A DNA stretch of 64,000 nucleotides from Kiritimatiellaeota bacterium B1221 (lineage in GTDB: Bacteria; Verrucomicrobiota; Kiritimatiellia; SS1-B-03-39; UBA6053). Below, in pieces: positions 42,709 through 52,161 of the stretch. The position numbers were made by a program, and so were the translations under genes. The DNA is taken from contig JARHXX010000004.1 of the NCBI GenBank assembly GCA_029269125.1, positions 62,001 through 126,000 of the forward strand, read 5' to 3'. Position 1 is the stretch's first letter; every line of letters begins with the position of its first letter. A model generated the notes under the pieces. That model saw nothing but the letters and a program-made list of their open reading frames with translations. It searched no databases and was not told the DNA's origin.

Positions 42709-44364
42709 TTAATTTACTTCAATAATGGAGGGGTCGTAATCGGCCGGAGCTTCGAATCCGAGCAGATTAAAGATACTGGCGGCCAGAGAGCTGATCCCCA
42801 GACCTTCCCGATCGGCAATTTTAATGTTGTGATTGCCATCCGGATCGTAGAAATAAACCGGCACCGGATTGAGGGTGTGGGAGGTTTTTGAGGCGGGGGT
42901 ACCGTCTTTACCGATTTTGATGGATCCGTCTTTGTTGTGATCGTACATTTCATCGGCATTGCCGTGGTCGGCGGTGATCACCAGGATCGCACCACATTTT
43001 TTCGCTTCTTTCATCAGGCGACCAATGCTCAGGTCGGTTGCTTCGACTGAAATTTTCACGGCTTGCAGATCGCCGGTGTGCCCCACCATGTCGCCGTTGG
43101 GGTAGTTGATGCGGATCATGTCGTGTTTGCGGTTACGCATGGAGTCGAGCACCACGTCGGTGATTTCTCCACATTTCATCCAGGGGCGCTGGTCGAAGCT
43201 GACATTGTCGCCTTGAATCTCCACATATTCTTCCAGCTCGTCATTGAATTTTCCGGAGCGGTTGCCGTTAAAGAAGTAGGTGACGTGCCCGTATTTCTGG
43301 GTTTCGCTGATTGCCAATTGGCTTAATCCCGCATCGGCGATGTATTCGCCCATGGGGTTATCGATTTGTGGGGGGGTGACCAGAAAGTTTTTGGGAATAC
43401 CCAGTTCGGCATCGTACTGGAGCATGCCGACAAAAAGGACATCCGGAACCTGTCCGCGGTCAAAGCGGTCAAAATCTTCGCCCGCATCAAAGGTTTTAGA
43501 GATTTCCATGGCACGGTCACCGCGGAAGTTAAACAGAATGACGGCATCGCCGTCTTCGATTTTTCCGACCGGAGCGCCGTCACGGGTGATGACAAACTCT
43601 TTCAGATCCTGATCCAGCACTCCCGGGTCGTCTGCGCGTAACTGAACGATGGCATCCTGGGCAGAAGTGAACTCACGTCCCTGCCCGTGTACATGGCAAT
43701 TCCATCCGCGCTCGACCATGGGCCAGTCGGCGTCGTATCGGTCCATGGTAATATAGAGGCGTCCGCCACCGGAGGCGATGCAGTAGTCTGCGCCGTCATT
43801 GTTCAGATCTGTCATGACATCTTCGATGCGCTCGACATACCGTTCAGCGGAAACCGGATCCACGTCGCGACCATCCAGCAGGGCGTGCACGCGGGCGGTG
43901 GGGAGCCCTTCTTCATGTGCTTGTTTGAGCATGGATTCCAAGTGGCGGATGTGGGTGTGAACATTTCCGTCAGAAAGCAGGCCCATAAAGTGGATTTTTC
44001 CACCGGAGTCTTTGACTTTTTTGACGCACGCTTTCCACGTTTCGCCTTGGTAAACGCTTTTGTCTTCGACCGCGATGTTTACCAGTTTGGCCCCCTGGGC
44101 GAAAACCCGTCCGGCACCGATGGCGTTGTGGCCGACTTCGGAGTTGCCCATGTCGCCATCGTCCGGCATGCCCACTGCGGTACCGTGCGCTTTGAGTTGA
44201 GAGTGGGGGGCATTCTCTTTTAACCAATCCAAATGGGGCGTATGCGCGGCGGCAACCATATCGGATTCATCACCGGGGCCGATGCCTACACCGTCCATAA
44301 TAGCCAAAATGACGGGGCCGCGGGGTTTCACTGCATTTGCGAGAGGTTTCAGTTCAAGGGACAT
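42709..44364 (-). CDS. gpmI: 2,3-bisphosphoglycerate-independent phosphoglycerate mutase
   Basis: This glycolytic enzyme interconverts 3- and 2-phosphoglycerate using two manganese ions. The 551-residue product has the N-terminal metal site LAIMDGVGIG, the catalytic Ser75 in MGNSEVGHN, the phosphotransferase insert with LLDGRDVDP, and the C-terminal metal site ITADHGNADEM. The frame is open to 44430, but the ATG at 44362-44364 has GGAG eight bases upstream and matches the usual N-terminus. Monocistronic. Confidence 0.97.
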   Translation of the reverse strand: MSLELKPLANAVKPRGPVILAIMDGVGIGPGDESDMVAAAHTPHLDWLKENAPHSQLKAHGTAVGMPDDGDMGNSEVGHNAIGAGRVFAQGAKLVNIAVEDKSVYQGETWKACVKKVKDSGGKIHFMGLLSDGNVHTHIRHLESMLKQAHEEGLPTARVHALLDGRDVDPVSAERYVERIEDVMTDLNNDGADYCIASGGGRLYITMDRYDADWPMVERGWNCHVHGQGREFTSAQDAIVQLRADDPGVLDQDLKEFVITRDGAPVGKIEDGDAVILFNFRGDRAMEISKTFDAGEDFDRFDRGQVPDVLFVGMLQYDAELGIPKNFLVTPPQIDNPMGEYIADAGLSQLAISETQKYGHVTYFFNGNRSGKFNDELEEYVEIQGDNVSFDQRPWMKCGEITDVVLDSMRNRKHDMIRINYPNGDMVGHTGDLQAVKISVEATDLSIGRLMKEAKKCGAILVITADHGNADEMYDHNKDGSIKIGKDGTPASKTSHTLNPVPVYFYDPDGNHNIKIADREGLGISSLAASIFNLLGFEAPADYDPSIIEVN

Positions 44365-44831
44365 TTCAGATACTCCATGGTGAATTTTCAAAAATCGTCT
44401 CCTCTTTACACAAGAACAGCCTTGAGGCAAGAGGGAAGGGAAAAAACGGCGGACTTCACTACAAACACACGAAAAATCATTTTTCAGGTAAAAGATGTAA
44501 CTGTTTGGAGCGGTTTTAAGGGCCCGTTTTTACGGGCCGGGTGCTGCGGGTGAAAAGCCATAACCCCTTCCCATTAGAATTATATCCCCATGGAGCAGGG
44601 GGCAAGGAGTTCATCATCGAAGGTCTTCTGCAAGTGAGATTTGATCTTTAGACCTGAGGATGTGAAAATTTTTCAGATCCACCCTTTTGGTGAATTTCCG
44701 GCATTTTTGACCACTTCTTTCAGGGTCGCCCGTTTATCTAAATGATAGCGGCCGGGATTTCACAATTCACCCGAACATGACCCGGCGCGTTTCTGTTTGT
44801 CCGCCGGGAATGCTTTTGCTAGCCTGGATTT
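44365..44831. other. Gene-free region upstream of gpmI and the response regulator
   Basis: This 467-base divergent stretch holds the unidentified promoters of gpmI (minus) and the response regulator (plus). A 7-bp hairpin with a TTTT loop is seen at 44521-44538 (GGCCCGT/ACGGGCC). No coding sequence, tRNA or recognised riboswitch was found. Confidence 0.5.
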
Positions 44832-45509
44832 ATGCCGCGTATTCTGCTTATTGAAGATGATCCCCACATTGCGGATGTGGTGGTATTTCTGTTGGAAGAA
44901 CAGGGGCACCGGGTGGACCGGGCCACGGACGGTCGGATCGGCTGGGGCCTGTATCAAAAGGGGAATTATGCCTTGGTGATTTTGGATCTGGGTTTGCCGG
45001 GAATGCACGGTTGGGAGTTGCTTCCGAAGATTCGGGATTTACAACCCGCCCAGGCGTTGATTTTATTGACGGCTCTGGGGGAAGAGCCGGAGCGGGTAAA
45101 GGGATTAACCCTGGGGGCGGATGATTACATCACCAAGCCGTTTTCAAATCCCGAGTTGGTGGCACGGGTGCGGAATTTGTTGCGCCGGGTGCCTCCATTG
45201 CCTGAGTTGCGGGTTTATGGCCCGATTCGGCTGTGGCCGGAAAAAGGAGAAGTGACCGTGAATGGGGTATCTTTAACGCTTCCCCTGCACGAGTTTAGGT
45301 TGCTGGAATGTTTAATGTCTCAGGTGAGACAAATTTTTTCCAGGGAGCTGTTGTTGCTGCATATGTACGGGGACGAGCTGGATGTTACAGATCGGGCGGT
45401 GGATCAGGCCGTAAAGCGGTTGCGAAAAAAGATTCAAAGGCTTGTCCCGGATTTTGATGGGATTGAGACGGTGTACGGGCAGGGGTATCGATTGCGGGAA
45501 GGAAATTGA
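44832..45509 (+). CDS. OmpR/PhoB family response regulator
   Basis: A 225-residue two-component regulator. The receiver domain has the acidic pair Glu8-Asp9-Asp10, phosphorylated Asp52 in VILDLGLPG, Thr80 and Lys102 in ITKPFSNP. The C-terminal winged helix (from about 130) ends with DRAVDQAVKRLRKKIQ and VYGQGYRL, the OmpR-type recognition helix and wing. The sensor kinase follows on the same strand after an unusually long 230-base gap. A palindrome TGTCTCAGGTGAGACA lies within this gene, and a matching one lies in the gap, suggesting self-regulation. Confidence 0.95.
   Translation: MPRILLIEDDPHIADVVVFLLEEQGHRVDRATDGRIGWGLYQKGNYALVILDLGLPGMHGWELLPKIRDLQPAQALILLTALGEEPERVKGLTLGADDYITKPFSNPELVARVRNLLRRVPPLPELRVYGPIRLWPEKGEVTVNGVSLTLPLHEFRLLECLMSQVRQIFSRELLLLHMYGDELDVTDRAVDQAVKRLRKKIQRLVPDFDGIETVYGQGYRLREGN
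45316..45331. promoter_or_regulatory. Palindrome TGTCTCA-N2-TGAGACA, copy 1
   Basis: A perfect 7+2+7 inverted repeat within the coding sequence of the response regulator. The same half-sites recur at 45665-45680. Coding constraint could explain one copy but not the second. Confidence 0.5.
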
Positions 45510-45661
45510 AATGGGGGGGGCTGGCTGTTTGAATTTCCGGATCTGATTTTAAACCATCAGAGCCTTTTTCATATGCATGGTGATGTTCGACCTGCGGCGA
45601 TTGAATGGTTGCAGGGGTAAGAGGGGGCTGGGATTACAGATCGGCTTCCTCTCTTCCCAAA

Positions 45662-45683
45662 AAATGTCTCACCTGAGACATTT
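45662..45683. promoter_or_regulatory. Palindrome TGTCTCA-N2-TGAGACA, copy 2, ahead of the kinase gene
   Basis: A perfect inverted repeat with 10-base arms (AAATGTCTCA and TGAGACATTT, two bases apart), 57 bases upstream of the kinase ATG. The core equals the palindrome inside the response regulator gene. It may be an operator or a hairpin tuning kinase expression. Confidence 0.55.
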
Positions 45684-45739
45684 ATTTCGAAGGTGGAATT
45701 TCATTGTATCTTTTTCTGTTGCAGGCTTTTTCTGTATGG

Positions 45740-47122
45740 ATGAAATTTTGGATGAAATTATGTTGGGCCTTGCTGGTGGTGTCAATTTTTCCAACTTGGC
45801 TTTTGAGTCGTTATGCGAGCAGTTCTTTTCACCATTTCACCCGCAAAGTGCAGGAAGAACAAATGGCCCAGACGGGGCGGTGGGTGGGAAAGTTGTTCCG
45901 GGATGTTTCATCGGATGCCGAACGGGAAGCGGTACTGTCGGCCCATGCGGAGGATTCGGGCCGGCGCCTGCGTTTTTTTACGGCGGAAGGGAAATTGATT
46001 TATGACTCCGGAGAGAAGGAGGATCTTTTTTTTGACCAAAACCGGGATGTCACAAAGGCGATTGCCACAGCCAAATACGCTGCCCGCTGGTGGGTTACGC
46101 CGGATCGTGGACGGCTTTACTATTTTTCCTCTGTGCCGGTATTCGATGCTGACGGCGATTTGCTCGGGGTTGCGCAAGTGATTGAGCATACCGGCCGGAT
46201 CACCAAAGCTTTGATTCGGTTGCATGCGTATCAGAAAAGCGGATTGTTGTGGGTGGCTTCGGGTTCCCTGCTTTTTGCGATCGTCTTTTCGTTATTGCTG
46301 ACCCGAAAATTACGTCAATTGCGATGGGCGGCCCGAGCATTTGCACAAGCAGGCACGACCGATGGATTCGAGATGCGGGGCCGGGATGAAGTTGCCGAGC
46401 TTGCCGGAGGGTTTCTGGAAATGGCGGAACAGCTTAAAGTCAAACAGCGTTACAATCGGGAGTTTGTCCAAACCACTTTGCATGAACTCAAAACCCCGCT
46501 CACCGCCATGCACGGGGCGGCGGATATTTTAAAAACCCGTGACCAACTTCCGGAAAAAGACCGGAAACGTTTCTCTGAAAATATTCAAATTCAATCCGAC
46601 CGTTTATTGCATTTGGTGAAAGAATTGGAAACCTTGACTTCTTTGGAAGAAGAATTACCGGCGGAACATCCGGGGAAGGTGGCCATGGGACCCATGATCT
46701 TTTCAATGCTGGAACGAAACCGTCATGCATTTCAAAATCAAATCGAGTTTCGGGGAGGAGAAATTCAAACCGAAGTCAAAGTCGATCCCGCCCGTATTGA
46801 ACAGGTGCTGATCAATTTACTTCAGAATGCGGACCGCTATCATTGCGGCGAGAAAGGTCTGCGCGTGCTGTTATCCGAAGGGGAGCAAGGGCTGCGGTTG
46901 GCAGTGGAGGATGATGGGCCCGGGATCAGTGAGCCAGATCCTATGCGGATCTTTGAGCGTTATTTTTCGACGGTGCCGCGAAATGAAAATCTCGTATATG
47001 GGAGAGGGCTGGGGTTGGCGATCGTGAAACGGATCGTGGAGCATTATGGCGGAGAAGTCTTTGCGGAAAACCGGAGGGATGGCGGAGCTGTGGTGGGGTG
47101 TATCTTGGGCATTTCTGACTGA
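45740..47122 (+). CDS. Membrane sensor histidine kinase
   Basis: A 460-residue partner of the preceding regulator. Two membrane segments (about residues 5-20 and 165-185) bracket a periplasmic sensor domain of about 140 residues. After HAMP-like sequence, the dimerisation helix has TTLHELKTPLTAMHG with phosphorylated His248; the ATPase domain has LINLLQNADRY (N box), VEDDGPGIS (G1) and GRGLGLAIVKRIVEHYGG (G2). The ATG at 45740 is preferred; a TTG at 45704 and ATG at 45752 are alternatives. No motif reveals the signal. Confidence 0.93.
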   Translation: MKFWMKLCWALLVVSIFPTWLLSRYASSSFHHFTRKVQEEQMAQTGRWVGKLFRDVSSDAEREAVLSAHAEDSGRRLRFFTAEGKLIYDSGEKEDLFFDQNRDVTKAIATAKYAARWWVTPDRGRLYYFSSVPVFDADGDLLGVAQVIEHTGRITKALIRLHAYQKSGLLWVASGSLLFAIVFSLLLTRKLRQLRWAARAFAQAGTTDGFEMRGRDEVAELAGGFLEMAEQLKVKQRYNREFVQTTLHELKTPLTAMHGAADILKTRDQLPEKDRKRFSENIQIQSDRLLHLVKELETLTSLEEELPAEHPGKVAMGPMIFSMLERNRHAFQNQIEFRGGEIQTEVKVDPARIEQVLINLLQNADRYHCGEKGLRVLLSEGEQGLRLAVEDDGPGISEPDPMRIFERYFSTVPRNENLVYGRGLGLAIVKRIVEHYGGEVFAENRRDGGAVVGCILGISD

Positions 47123-47153
47123 AGGGGGCTGGACCTTTGGTCCGCTTGATGGG

Positions 47154-47192
47154 TTCAGGCTGAAAGCCTCTTTCCCTTCAGGCTGAAAGCCT
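47154..47192 (+). repeat. Direct repeat TTCAGGCTGAAAGCCT, two copies
   Basis: The 16-mer occurs at 47154-47169 and 47177-47192, directly after the kinase gene. Each copy is itself nearly self-complementary (AGGCT/AGCCT), so small hairpins may form. Confidence 0.8.
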
Positions 47193-47199
47193 GAGTTAC

Positions 47200-47674
47200 C
47201 CAATCCGGGTGGAACCGGAATACGTATCACGGCGGCAAAGGTGCGGAAAGCTTGAAGTTCATCCGCATGTAAATGATCATCTTCGGCAATGGCGGCCAGG
47301 CCGGCGAGGAGGAGGCGGGTTTTTGTGAACCTGTAATTCGACGGTTTCCAGATAACTGCCATCCCATGAAGGGAGGATACGCTTGATTCGCAGGGCAAGG
47401 GGGGGGATGGGTAGAGAAGCTGCCGGTGTAATTACGTGAACGAAGTTGGTTGAACATCATGTGACCAGCATCCGGAGAGGATTGCACCGGTTTTAAAAAC
47501 CTCTTGCGTGGAAAATCCACTTTCATTTTTTATCAACAGCACGCCGGCAATCCCTCCAAACAGACTGACCGCCACCGCGGTGTGCAGTACAGTGACAGCA
47601 AACCCTGTCAAAGCCCAATGGCTTCGGCGCTTGGCATTTTCCTGGTGATCAAAAAATGTAACAGGTGCTGTCAT
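47200..47674 (-). pseudogene. Remnant of an M48-family membrane metallopeptidase gene
   Basis: On minus, the frame at 47674-47432 begins MTAPVTFFDHQENAKRRSHW followed by a membrane segment. This matches the usual N-terminus of large M48 peptidases (FFEHQxxARRxT plus helix). About 100 bases on, another frame (around 47317-47204) reads RLLLAGLAAIAEDDHLHADE and ends with PVPPG, like the TerB-like C-terminal end of the same proteins. The zinc HExxH domain that should lie between is absent. The picture is a gene that lost about 1.5 kb and then its frame. Assignment is from memory of the family and needs a search. Confidence 0.5.
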
Positions 47675-47821
47675 TATGTATAGCGGTGATAATCAGTGTT
47701 TTATGGCTATTTTCGGGAAAAGCGCAATGTTTTGTCTGTTTTTGAGGTGGGTGAATGTTCTCTTTGGGGGAATACGGGCTGTTTTTGGATTTTTGGAAAG
47801 GTTTCTGAAGGTGAAAAAGTG

Positions 47822-47846
47822 ACAAATATTTGAAAATAATATTTGT
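47822..47846. promoter_or_regulatory. Perfect inverted repeat upstream of pflB
   Basis: ACAAATATT (47822-47830) and AATATTTGT (47838-47846) are exact reverse complements separated by seven bases. The site lies 68 bases ahead of the chosen pflB start, in an AT-rich stretch. It does not match the FNR box (TTGAT-N4-ATCAA). It is a candidate operator for an oxygen or redox regulator. Confidence 0.55.
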
Positions 47847-47914
47847 AACTAAATAGGATGTGTCGTATACGGATTCAGCTCTTTAAAACCGAAAACCTCG
47901 TATTGAAAAAACTT

Positions 47915-50185
47915 ATGGATATTCTCGAAAAATCTAAAAACACAGAAAAAAACACATCTGCACCTGCCGCTTTTACCCCGGGGAATTGGGAATATGATGT
48001 GGATGTGCGCGATTTCATTGATCTGAACTACACCCCCTACCTGGGAGATGCTTCCTTTTTGGTGACTTCCAGTGACCGCACGGAGAAATTATGGACCATC
48101 CTGGAAGATCTCCAGAAAGAAGAAATTCGTAAAGGCGGGGTGTTGGACGCAGATGATACCGTGATATCCACCATTACTTCGCATACAGCGGGATACATGG
48201 ACAAAGATTTGGAAACCATCGTAGGTTTGCAGACGGATAAACCTCTGAAACGTGCGCTCATGCCGTTCGGCGGGGTGCGGATGGCCAAAGCGGCTTTGGA
48301 GGCATACGGCTACAAAATGGACGAAAATACCGAGAAGGTATTTGAATATCGCAAGACGCACAATGACGGCGTATTTGATGTGTACGACGCAGAAATTCGG
48401 GCCGCACGTTCGAGTGGGATTGTGACCGGTCTTCCGGATGCCTATGGCCGGGGACGTATCATTGGTGACTATCGCCGGGTGGCCCTGTATGGTGTTGATT
48501 TTCTCATCAAGCAAAAGCAGAAAGAACATGATGAAGCCGGAAGCGGTACTTTTTCTGAAGAGCAGATTCGTTTGCGCGAAGAACTGGCGGAACAGGTCCG
48601 TTCTCTGAATGAGCTTAAAGAAATGGCGGCCAGTTACGGCTTTGATATATCCAAACCGGCGCAAACAGCCAAAGAAGCTGTGCAGTGGACGTACTTCGGA
48701 TATTTGGCGGCAGTAAAAGAGCAGAACGGGGCCGCCATGAGTATTGGCCGGGTTTCCACCTTCCTCGATATTTATATTGAACGGGATTTGGAAGCGGGAT
48801 TGATTACCGAAGTGGAAGCTCAGGAGCTGATTGACCACTTGGTGATGAAATTGCGGATGGTGCGTTTTGCCCGGACCCCGGATTATAACGAACTGTTCTC
48901 CGGCGATCCCACCTGGGTGACCGAGTGTATCGGCGGCATGAGCTGTGACGGACGTCCTCTGGTTACCAAGACCTCTTTCCGTTTCCTGCAGACGCTTTAC
49001 AATCTGGGACCGGCTCCCGAGCCCAACCTGACTGTGCTTTGGGAAGACCGTCTGCCGGAAGGTTTCAAAAACTTCTGTTCCAAAGTGTCTATCGACACCA
49101 GTAGTATTCAGTATGAAAGTGATGAGCTGATGCGTGAACGCTATGGGGACGATTATGGAATTGCCTGTTGTGTTTCCGCTATGCGGATTGGAAAGCAAAT
49201 GCAGTTTTTCGGTGCCCGCGTCAATCTGGCCAAAACCTTATTGTATGCCATCAATGGTGGCCGCGATGAGAAATCCGGTAAGCAGGTGGCGCCCAAGTTT
49301 GCGCCGATCACTTCCGACATCCTTGAAAAAGATGAAGTGATGGCCCGCATGGATACCATGATGGATTGGTTGGCGAAAACCTATGTGAAAGCCCTCAACA
49401 TTATTCATTACATGCATGACAAGTATGCATATGAGCGGGTGGAAATGGCTTTACACGATAAAGAGATCCTGCGGACCATGGCCTGCGGAATTGCCGGTTT
49501 GTCGGTGGTGGCAGATTCCCTGAGTGCGATTGAGCATGCCACGGTGAAGGTGATTCGTGATCCGGAAACCGGTATGGCCCTGGACTATGAAATCGAAGGA
49601 GAGTACCCCGCCTTCGGGAACAACGATGATCGGGTTGACCGCATCGCCGCCGACATGGTGAAGCGTTTCATGGACAAGATCCGCGGTTGCCAGACCTACC
49701 GGAATGCGCAACCCACCCAGTCCGTGCTGACCATTACCTCCAATGTGGTATACGGAAAGAAAACGGGTAACACGCCGGACGGACGTAAACAGGGTGAACC
49801 TTTTGCCCCGGGTGCTAACCCGATGCACGGCCGTGACTGCAAAGGGGCGGTGGCTTCCATGAAGTCTGTTGCCAAGCTTCCCTACGAACACGCCCTCGAC
49901 GGCATCAGCTATACCTTCTCGATCGTACCCAAGGCACTGGGACGCAGTCCTGAAGATCAGATTCAGAATCTGACCTTCCTGCTGGACGGATACTTCGGTG
50001 ACGGGGGGCATCATATCAACGTCAACGTGTTTGAACGTGAAACCTTGCTGGACGCCATGGAGCATCCCGAAAAATATCCGCAATTGACTGTGCGGGTATC
50101 GGGTTACGCCGTGAACTTCATCAAGCTCACCCGTGAGCAGCAGTTGGATATCATCAACCGTACTTTCCACGAAAAAGGTGCGTGA
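47915..50185 (+). CDS. pflB: Pyruvate formate-lyase (formate C-acetyltransferase)
   Basis: This anaerobic glycyl-radical enzyme cleaves pyruvate with CoA to acetyl-CoA and formate. The 756-residue product is close to E. coli PflB over its whole length. The two catalytic Cys are in GIACCVSAM at 418-419, and the radical Gly is in RVSGYAVNF at residue 730. [25 protein letters not shown] and [12 protein letters not shown] are also conserved. The frame is open to 47858; the ATG at 47915 fits the family and leaves room for a leader after the inverted repeat. The activating radical-SAM enzyme PflA is not next to it on either side. Confidence 0.96.
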   Translation: MDILEKSKNTEKNTSAPAAFTPGNWEYDVDVRDFIDLNYTPYLGDASFLVTSSDRTEKLWTILEDLQKEEIRKGGVLDADDTVISTITSHTAGYMDKDLETIVGLQTDKPLKRALMPFGGVRMAKAALEAYGYKMDENTEKVFEYRKTHNDGVFDVYDAEIRAARSSGIVTGLPDAYGRGRIIGDYRRVALYGVDFLIKQKQKEHDEAGSGTFSEEQIRLREELAEQVRSLNELKEMAASYGFDISKPAQTAKEAVQWTYFGYLAAVKEQNGAAMSIGRVSTFLDIYIERDLEAGLITEVEAQELIDHLVMKLRMVRFARTPDYNELFSGDPTWVTECIGGMSCDGRPLVTKTSFRFLQTLYNLGPAPEPNLTVLWEDRLPEGFKNFCSKVSIDTSSIQYESDELMRERYGDDYGIACCVSAMRIGKQMQFFGARVNLAKTLLYAINGGRDEKSGKQVAPKFAPITSDILEKDEVMARMDTMMDWLAKTYVKALNIIHYMHDKYAYERVEMALHDKEILRTMACGIAGLSVVADSLSAIEHATVKVIRDPETGMALDYEIEGEYPAFGNNDDRVDRIAADMVKRFMDKIRGCQTYRNAQPTQSVLTITSNVVYGKKTGNTPDGRKQGEPFAPGANPMHGRDCKGAVASMKSVAKLPYEHALDGISYTFSIVPKALGRSPEDQIQNLTFLLDGYFGDGGHHINVNVFERETLLDAMEHPEKYPQLTVRVSGYAVNFIKLTREQQLDIINRTFHEKGA

Positions 50186-50190
50186 GATTG

Positions 50191-50254
50191 TCCACGAACC
50201 CGGTTCGTGGATATCAAATTCACAGCCTCTCCGGATTTCCGGAGGGGCTTTTTT
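50191..50254 (+). terminator. Hairpin plus intrinsic terminator after pflB
   Basis: A perfect 21-base palindrome-like hairpin (TCCACGAACC/GGTTCGTGGA, 50191-50211) starts six bases after the stop. It is followed by a true terminator: GCCTCTCCGG pairs with CCGGAGGGGC around an ATTT loop (50225-50248), then six T. Confidence 0.88.
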
Positions 50255-50327
50255 GATTCCGGGGGAGGGCTTGCCTGCATAAAATAAATTCTTCTTGTTG
50301 AATAGGGCAGAGTTGATATGAGCAGCT

Positions 50328-51017
50328 ATGAGTTTTACCTACCCTGTACCGGAAAATGAATTGAAGCGCTTAGAGGCTTTACGGAAATATCGGATTTTGG
50401 ACACGGCGCCGGAGTCTGAATATGATCATATTACGTCATTGGCGAGTTTTCTCACCGGCTGTCCGATTGCATATATTTCTTTTATTGATGAACAGCGTCA
50501 ATGGATGAAATCAAAAAAGGGCTTAAGTCTCTGTGAAACCGATCGTGACACTTCATTTTGTACCTATACGATTCTGGAAGATGAGGTGATGGTGGTGGAG
50601 GATGCTTTGCAGCATCCCGTTTTCAAAAAAAGTTCGTTGGTGAAGGGGGAGCCATTCCTCCGGTTTTATGCGGGGGCACCGATACGGGATGAACAGGGTT
50701 ATGGATTAGGGTCTGTTTGTGTGGTGGATACGGAACCGCGGGAGTTGAGTAATGATTTGAAGCGTGGCTTGCATGAGTTGTCGTCGGTGACCATGAAACT
50801 GATCAAGACCCGGAATGTACTGGATGAATTGGTGGCTGTTCAACGCGAATTGAAAGTGCTGCAGGGCATGTTGCCTATTTGTGCAAGCTGCAAATATATT
50901 CGAAATGATGATGGTGAATGGAAGCAGCTTGAAAGTTATATTTCTGAATATTCAGAAGCCCATTTCACGCATGGAATCTGTCCGGATTGTCAGGAAAAGC
51001 TTTATCCCGGGATCTGA
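50328..51017 (+). CDS. GAF domain protein with C-terminal Cys-rich motif
   Basis: The 229-residue protein has a GAF sensor domain (about 20-160: ILDTAPESEYDHITSLASF, SFIDEQRQW, DTSFCTYTI, FYAGAPIRDEQGYGLGSVCV). After a short coiled linker, the end carries LPICASCKYIRNDDGEW and HGICPDCQEKLYP, a C-x2-C ... C-x2-C arrangement that probably binds zinc or another metal. The same tail occurs on many PAS/GAF and receiver proteins in environmental bacteria; its function is unknown. No output domain is present. It is a single gene after the pflB terminator. Confidence 0.85.
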   Translation: MSFTYPVPENELKRLEALRKYRILDTAPESEYDHITSLASFLTGCPIAYISFIDEQRQWMKSKKGLSLCETDRDTSFCTYTILEDEVMVVEDALQHPVFKKSSLVKGEPFLRFYAGAPIRDEQGYGLGSVCVVDTEPRELSNDLKRGLHELSSVTMKLIKTRNVLDELVAVQRELKVLQGMLPICASCKYIRNDDGEWKQLESYISEYSEAHFTHGICPDCQEKLYPGI

Positions 51018-51119
51018 CCGGGGGGGGCTGGGAAGGCGGCCGCCGGTTTAGCCCCGGGCTGAAAGAATGAACGCCCTTTATATAAGGAAGGGGCAGGCCG
51101 GACCGGATTTGGGGCGGGT

Positions 51120-51977
51120 TTAGTCGGTAAGCAGCGGATAAAACTTCACCCAATCGATATGGTAATGGGCATCTGCGGCTGCGGGTCCTTTGATCCACTT
51201 TTCCATACTCCAGGCATTGAAGAAAAACTGGTACATGGGGTCAATTTTATTCTCGTCGTCATAGAGCCAGGTGAAGATATGTTTTCCATCAACGTGCCAG
51301 ACCACCCGGTCAGGGAGGATATCAAATCCCCATTCGTGAAAGTCATCGGCAGGATTAAAGTCTAAAAGAATTTCGCGGGACCAGAGGTTGGATTTATCGA
51401 GGAGGTGAATGCCGATATGGACCTCCCCTTTGCCTTCCCCGAAGGTGTAGGTGAGAAATTCAAAATCGACTTCGCCCATTTTACCGTCGTCCTCTCTTTC
51501 GGGTTTACTCATGTCATCCCAGTCTTTGGTGAAGATGCTGTTGAGCACGCCGGGAACATGGGAAGGGCGAACCCGGCCCACCCATCGTCCAAAGCCGTAT
51601 TCTTTTTTACTTTGTGTGGATCCTCCTTTGGCTGGGAAGCCTTGTTCCACGGTCAAAACCAATTCACCCTGATCATTGGCAACCGCGCGTTCCGGATCCA
51701 TTTGGGTTTTATTTTGCATCCAAGTGGCGATTCGCCAGTGCTCAGGATCTTTTTCCTATCCGGGGTTGAAATTTTCTGCCAGGGCGGGCTCTGTGGTGAA
51801 TCCGCCTGTTTCTAAATCCGCGACCGGCTTTGCGTCTTCAAGCACAAACAATGCGCTCTTTCCGTGCCTGCTGACGGAAAGAAGTTCTGCGGTGGTCCTG
51901 GCTTCCCCAATCACTTGGGCGGAGAGGTGGGTGAGAGTGAATGCTAAGACTGTGCCGAGGTGGAAAATGGTTTTCAT
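51120..51977 (-). pseudogene. GH16 glycosidase interrupted by one in-frame amber codon
   Basis: One reading frame runs from ATG at 51975-51977 (signal peptide MKTIFHLGTVLAFTLTHLSA) to 51120, broken only by TAG at 51756-51758. The intact homologue at 20641-23325 reads FDPGWPKRKGNWQVATW where this gene reads FNPG-stop-EKDPEHWRIATW, so the lost codon is most likely TGG (Trp). Downstream everything is sound, including the GH16 catalytic E-V-D-F-E and the conserved FHEWGFDILPDRVVWHVDGK. Full length would be 285 residues, a single-domain exported GH16. Other genes here end in TAG, so it is a normal stop. Recent nonsense mutation, read-through or a base error are the options. Confidence 0.88.
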
Positions 51978-52161
51978 TTCTCTGAGAAAACCACATTTAT
52001 AGGTTGGGGTCAAGGGGGAGGAGGATTCAGGGTTTTCCCTTCAGTCCTCAAGTGCTGGACTTGTCACGGCCAGTGGGGCCTATCTGTTTTCTTGTTGTTT
52101 TTTTGGGGGGTCCATGGTTCTGTTAAATATATTTTTGCTTGTATCACCACCCCATACTGAG

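Noticed and set aside
51756..51758. TAG read as a sense codon (recoding)
   Set aside because: Other clear genes here, such as the SixA-type phosphatase and the porin, end in TAG, so general recoding is excluded.
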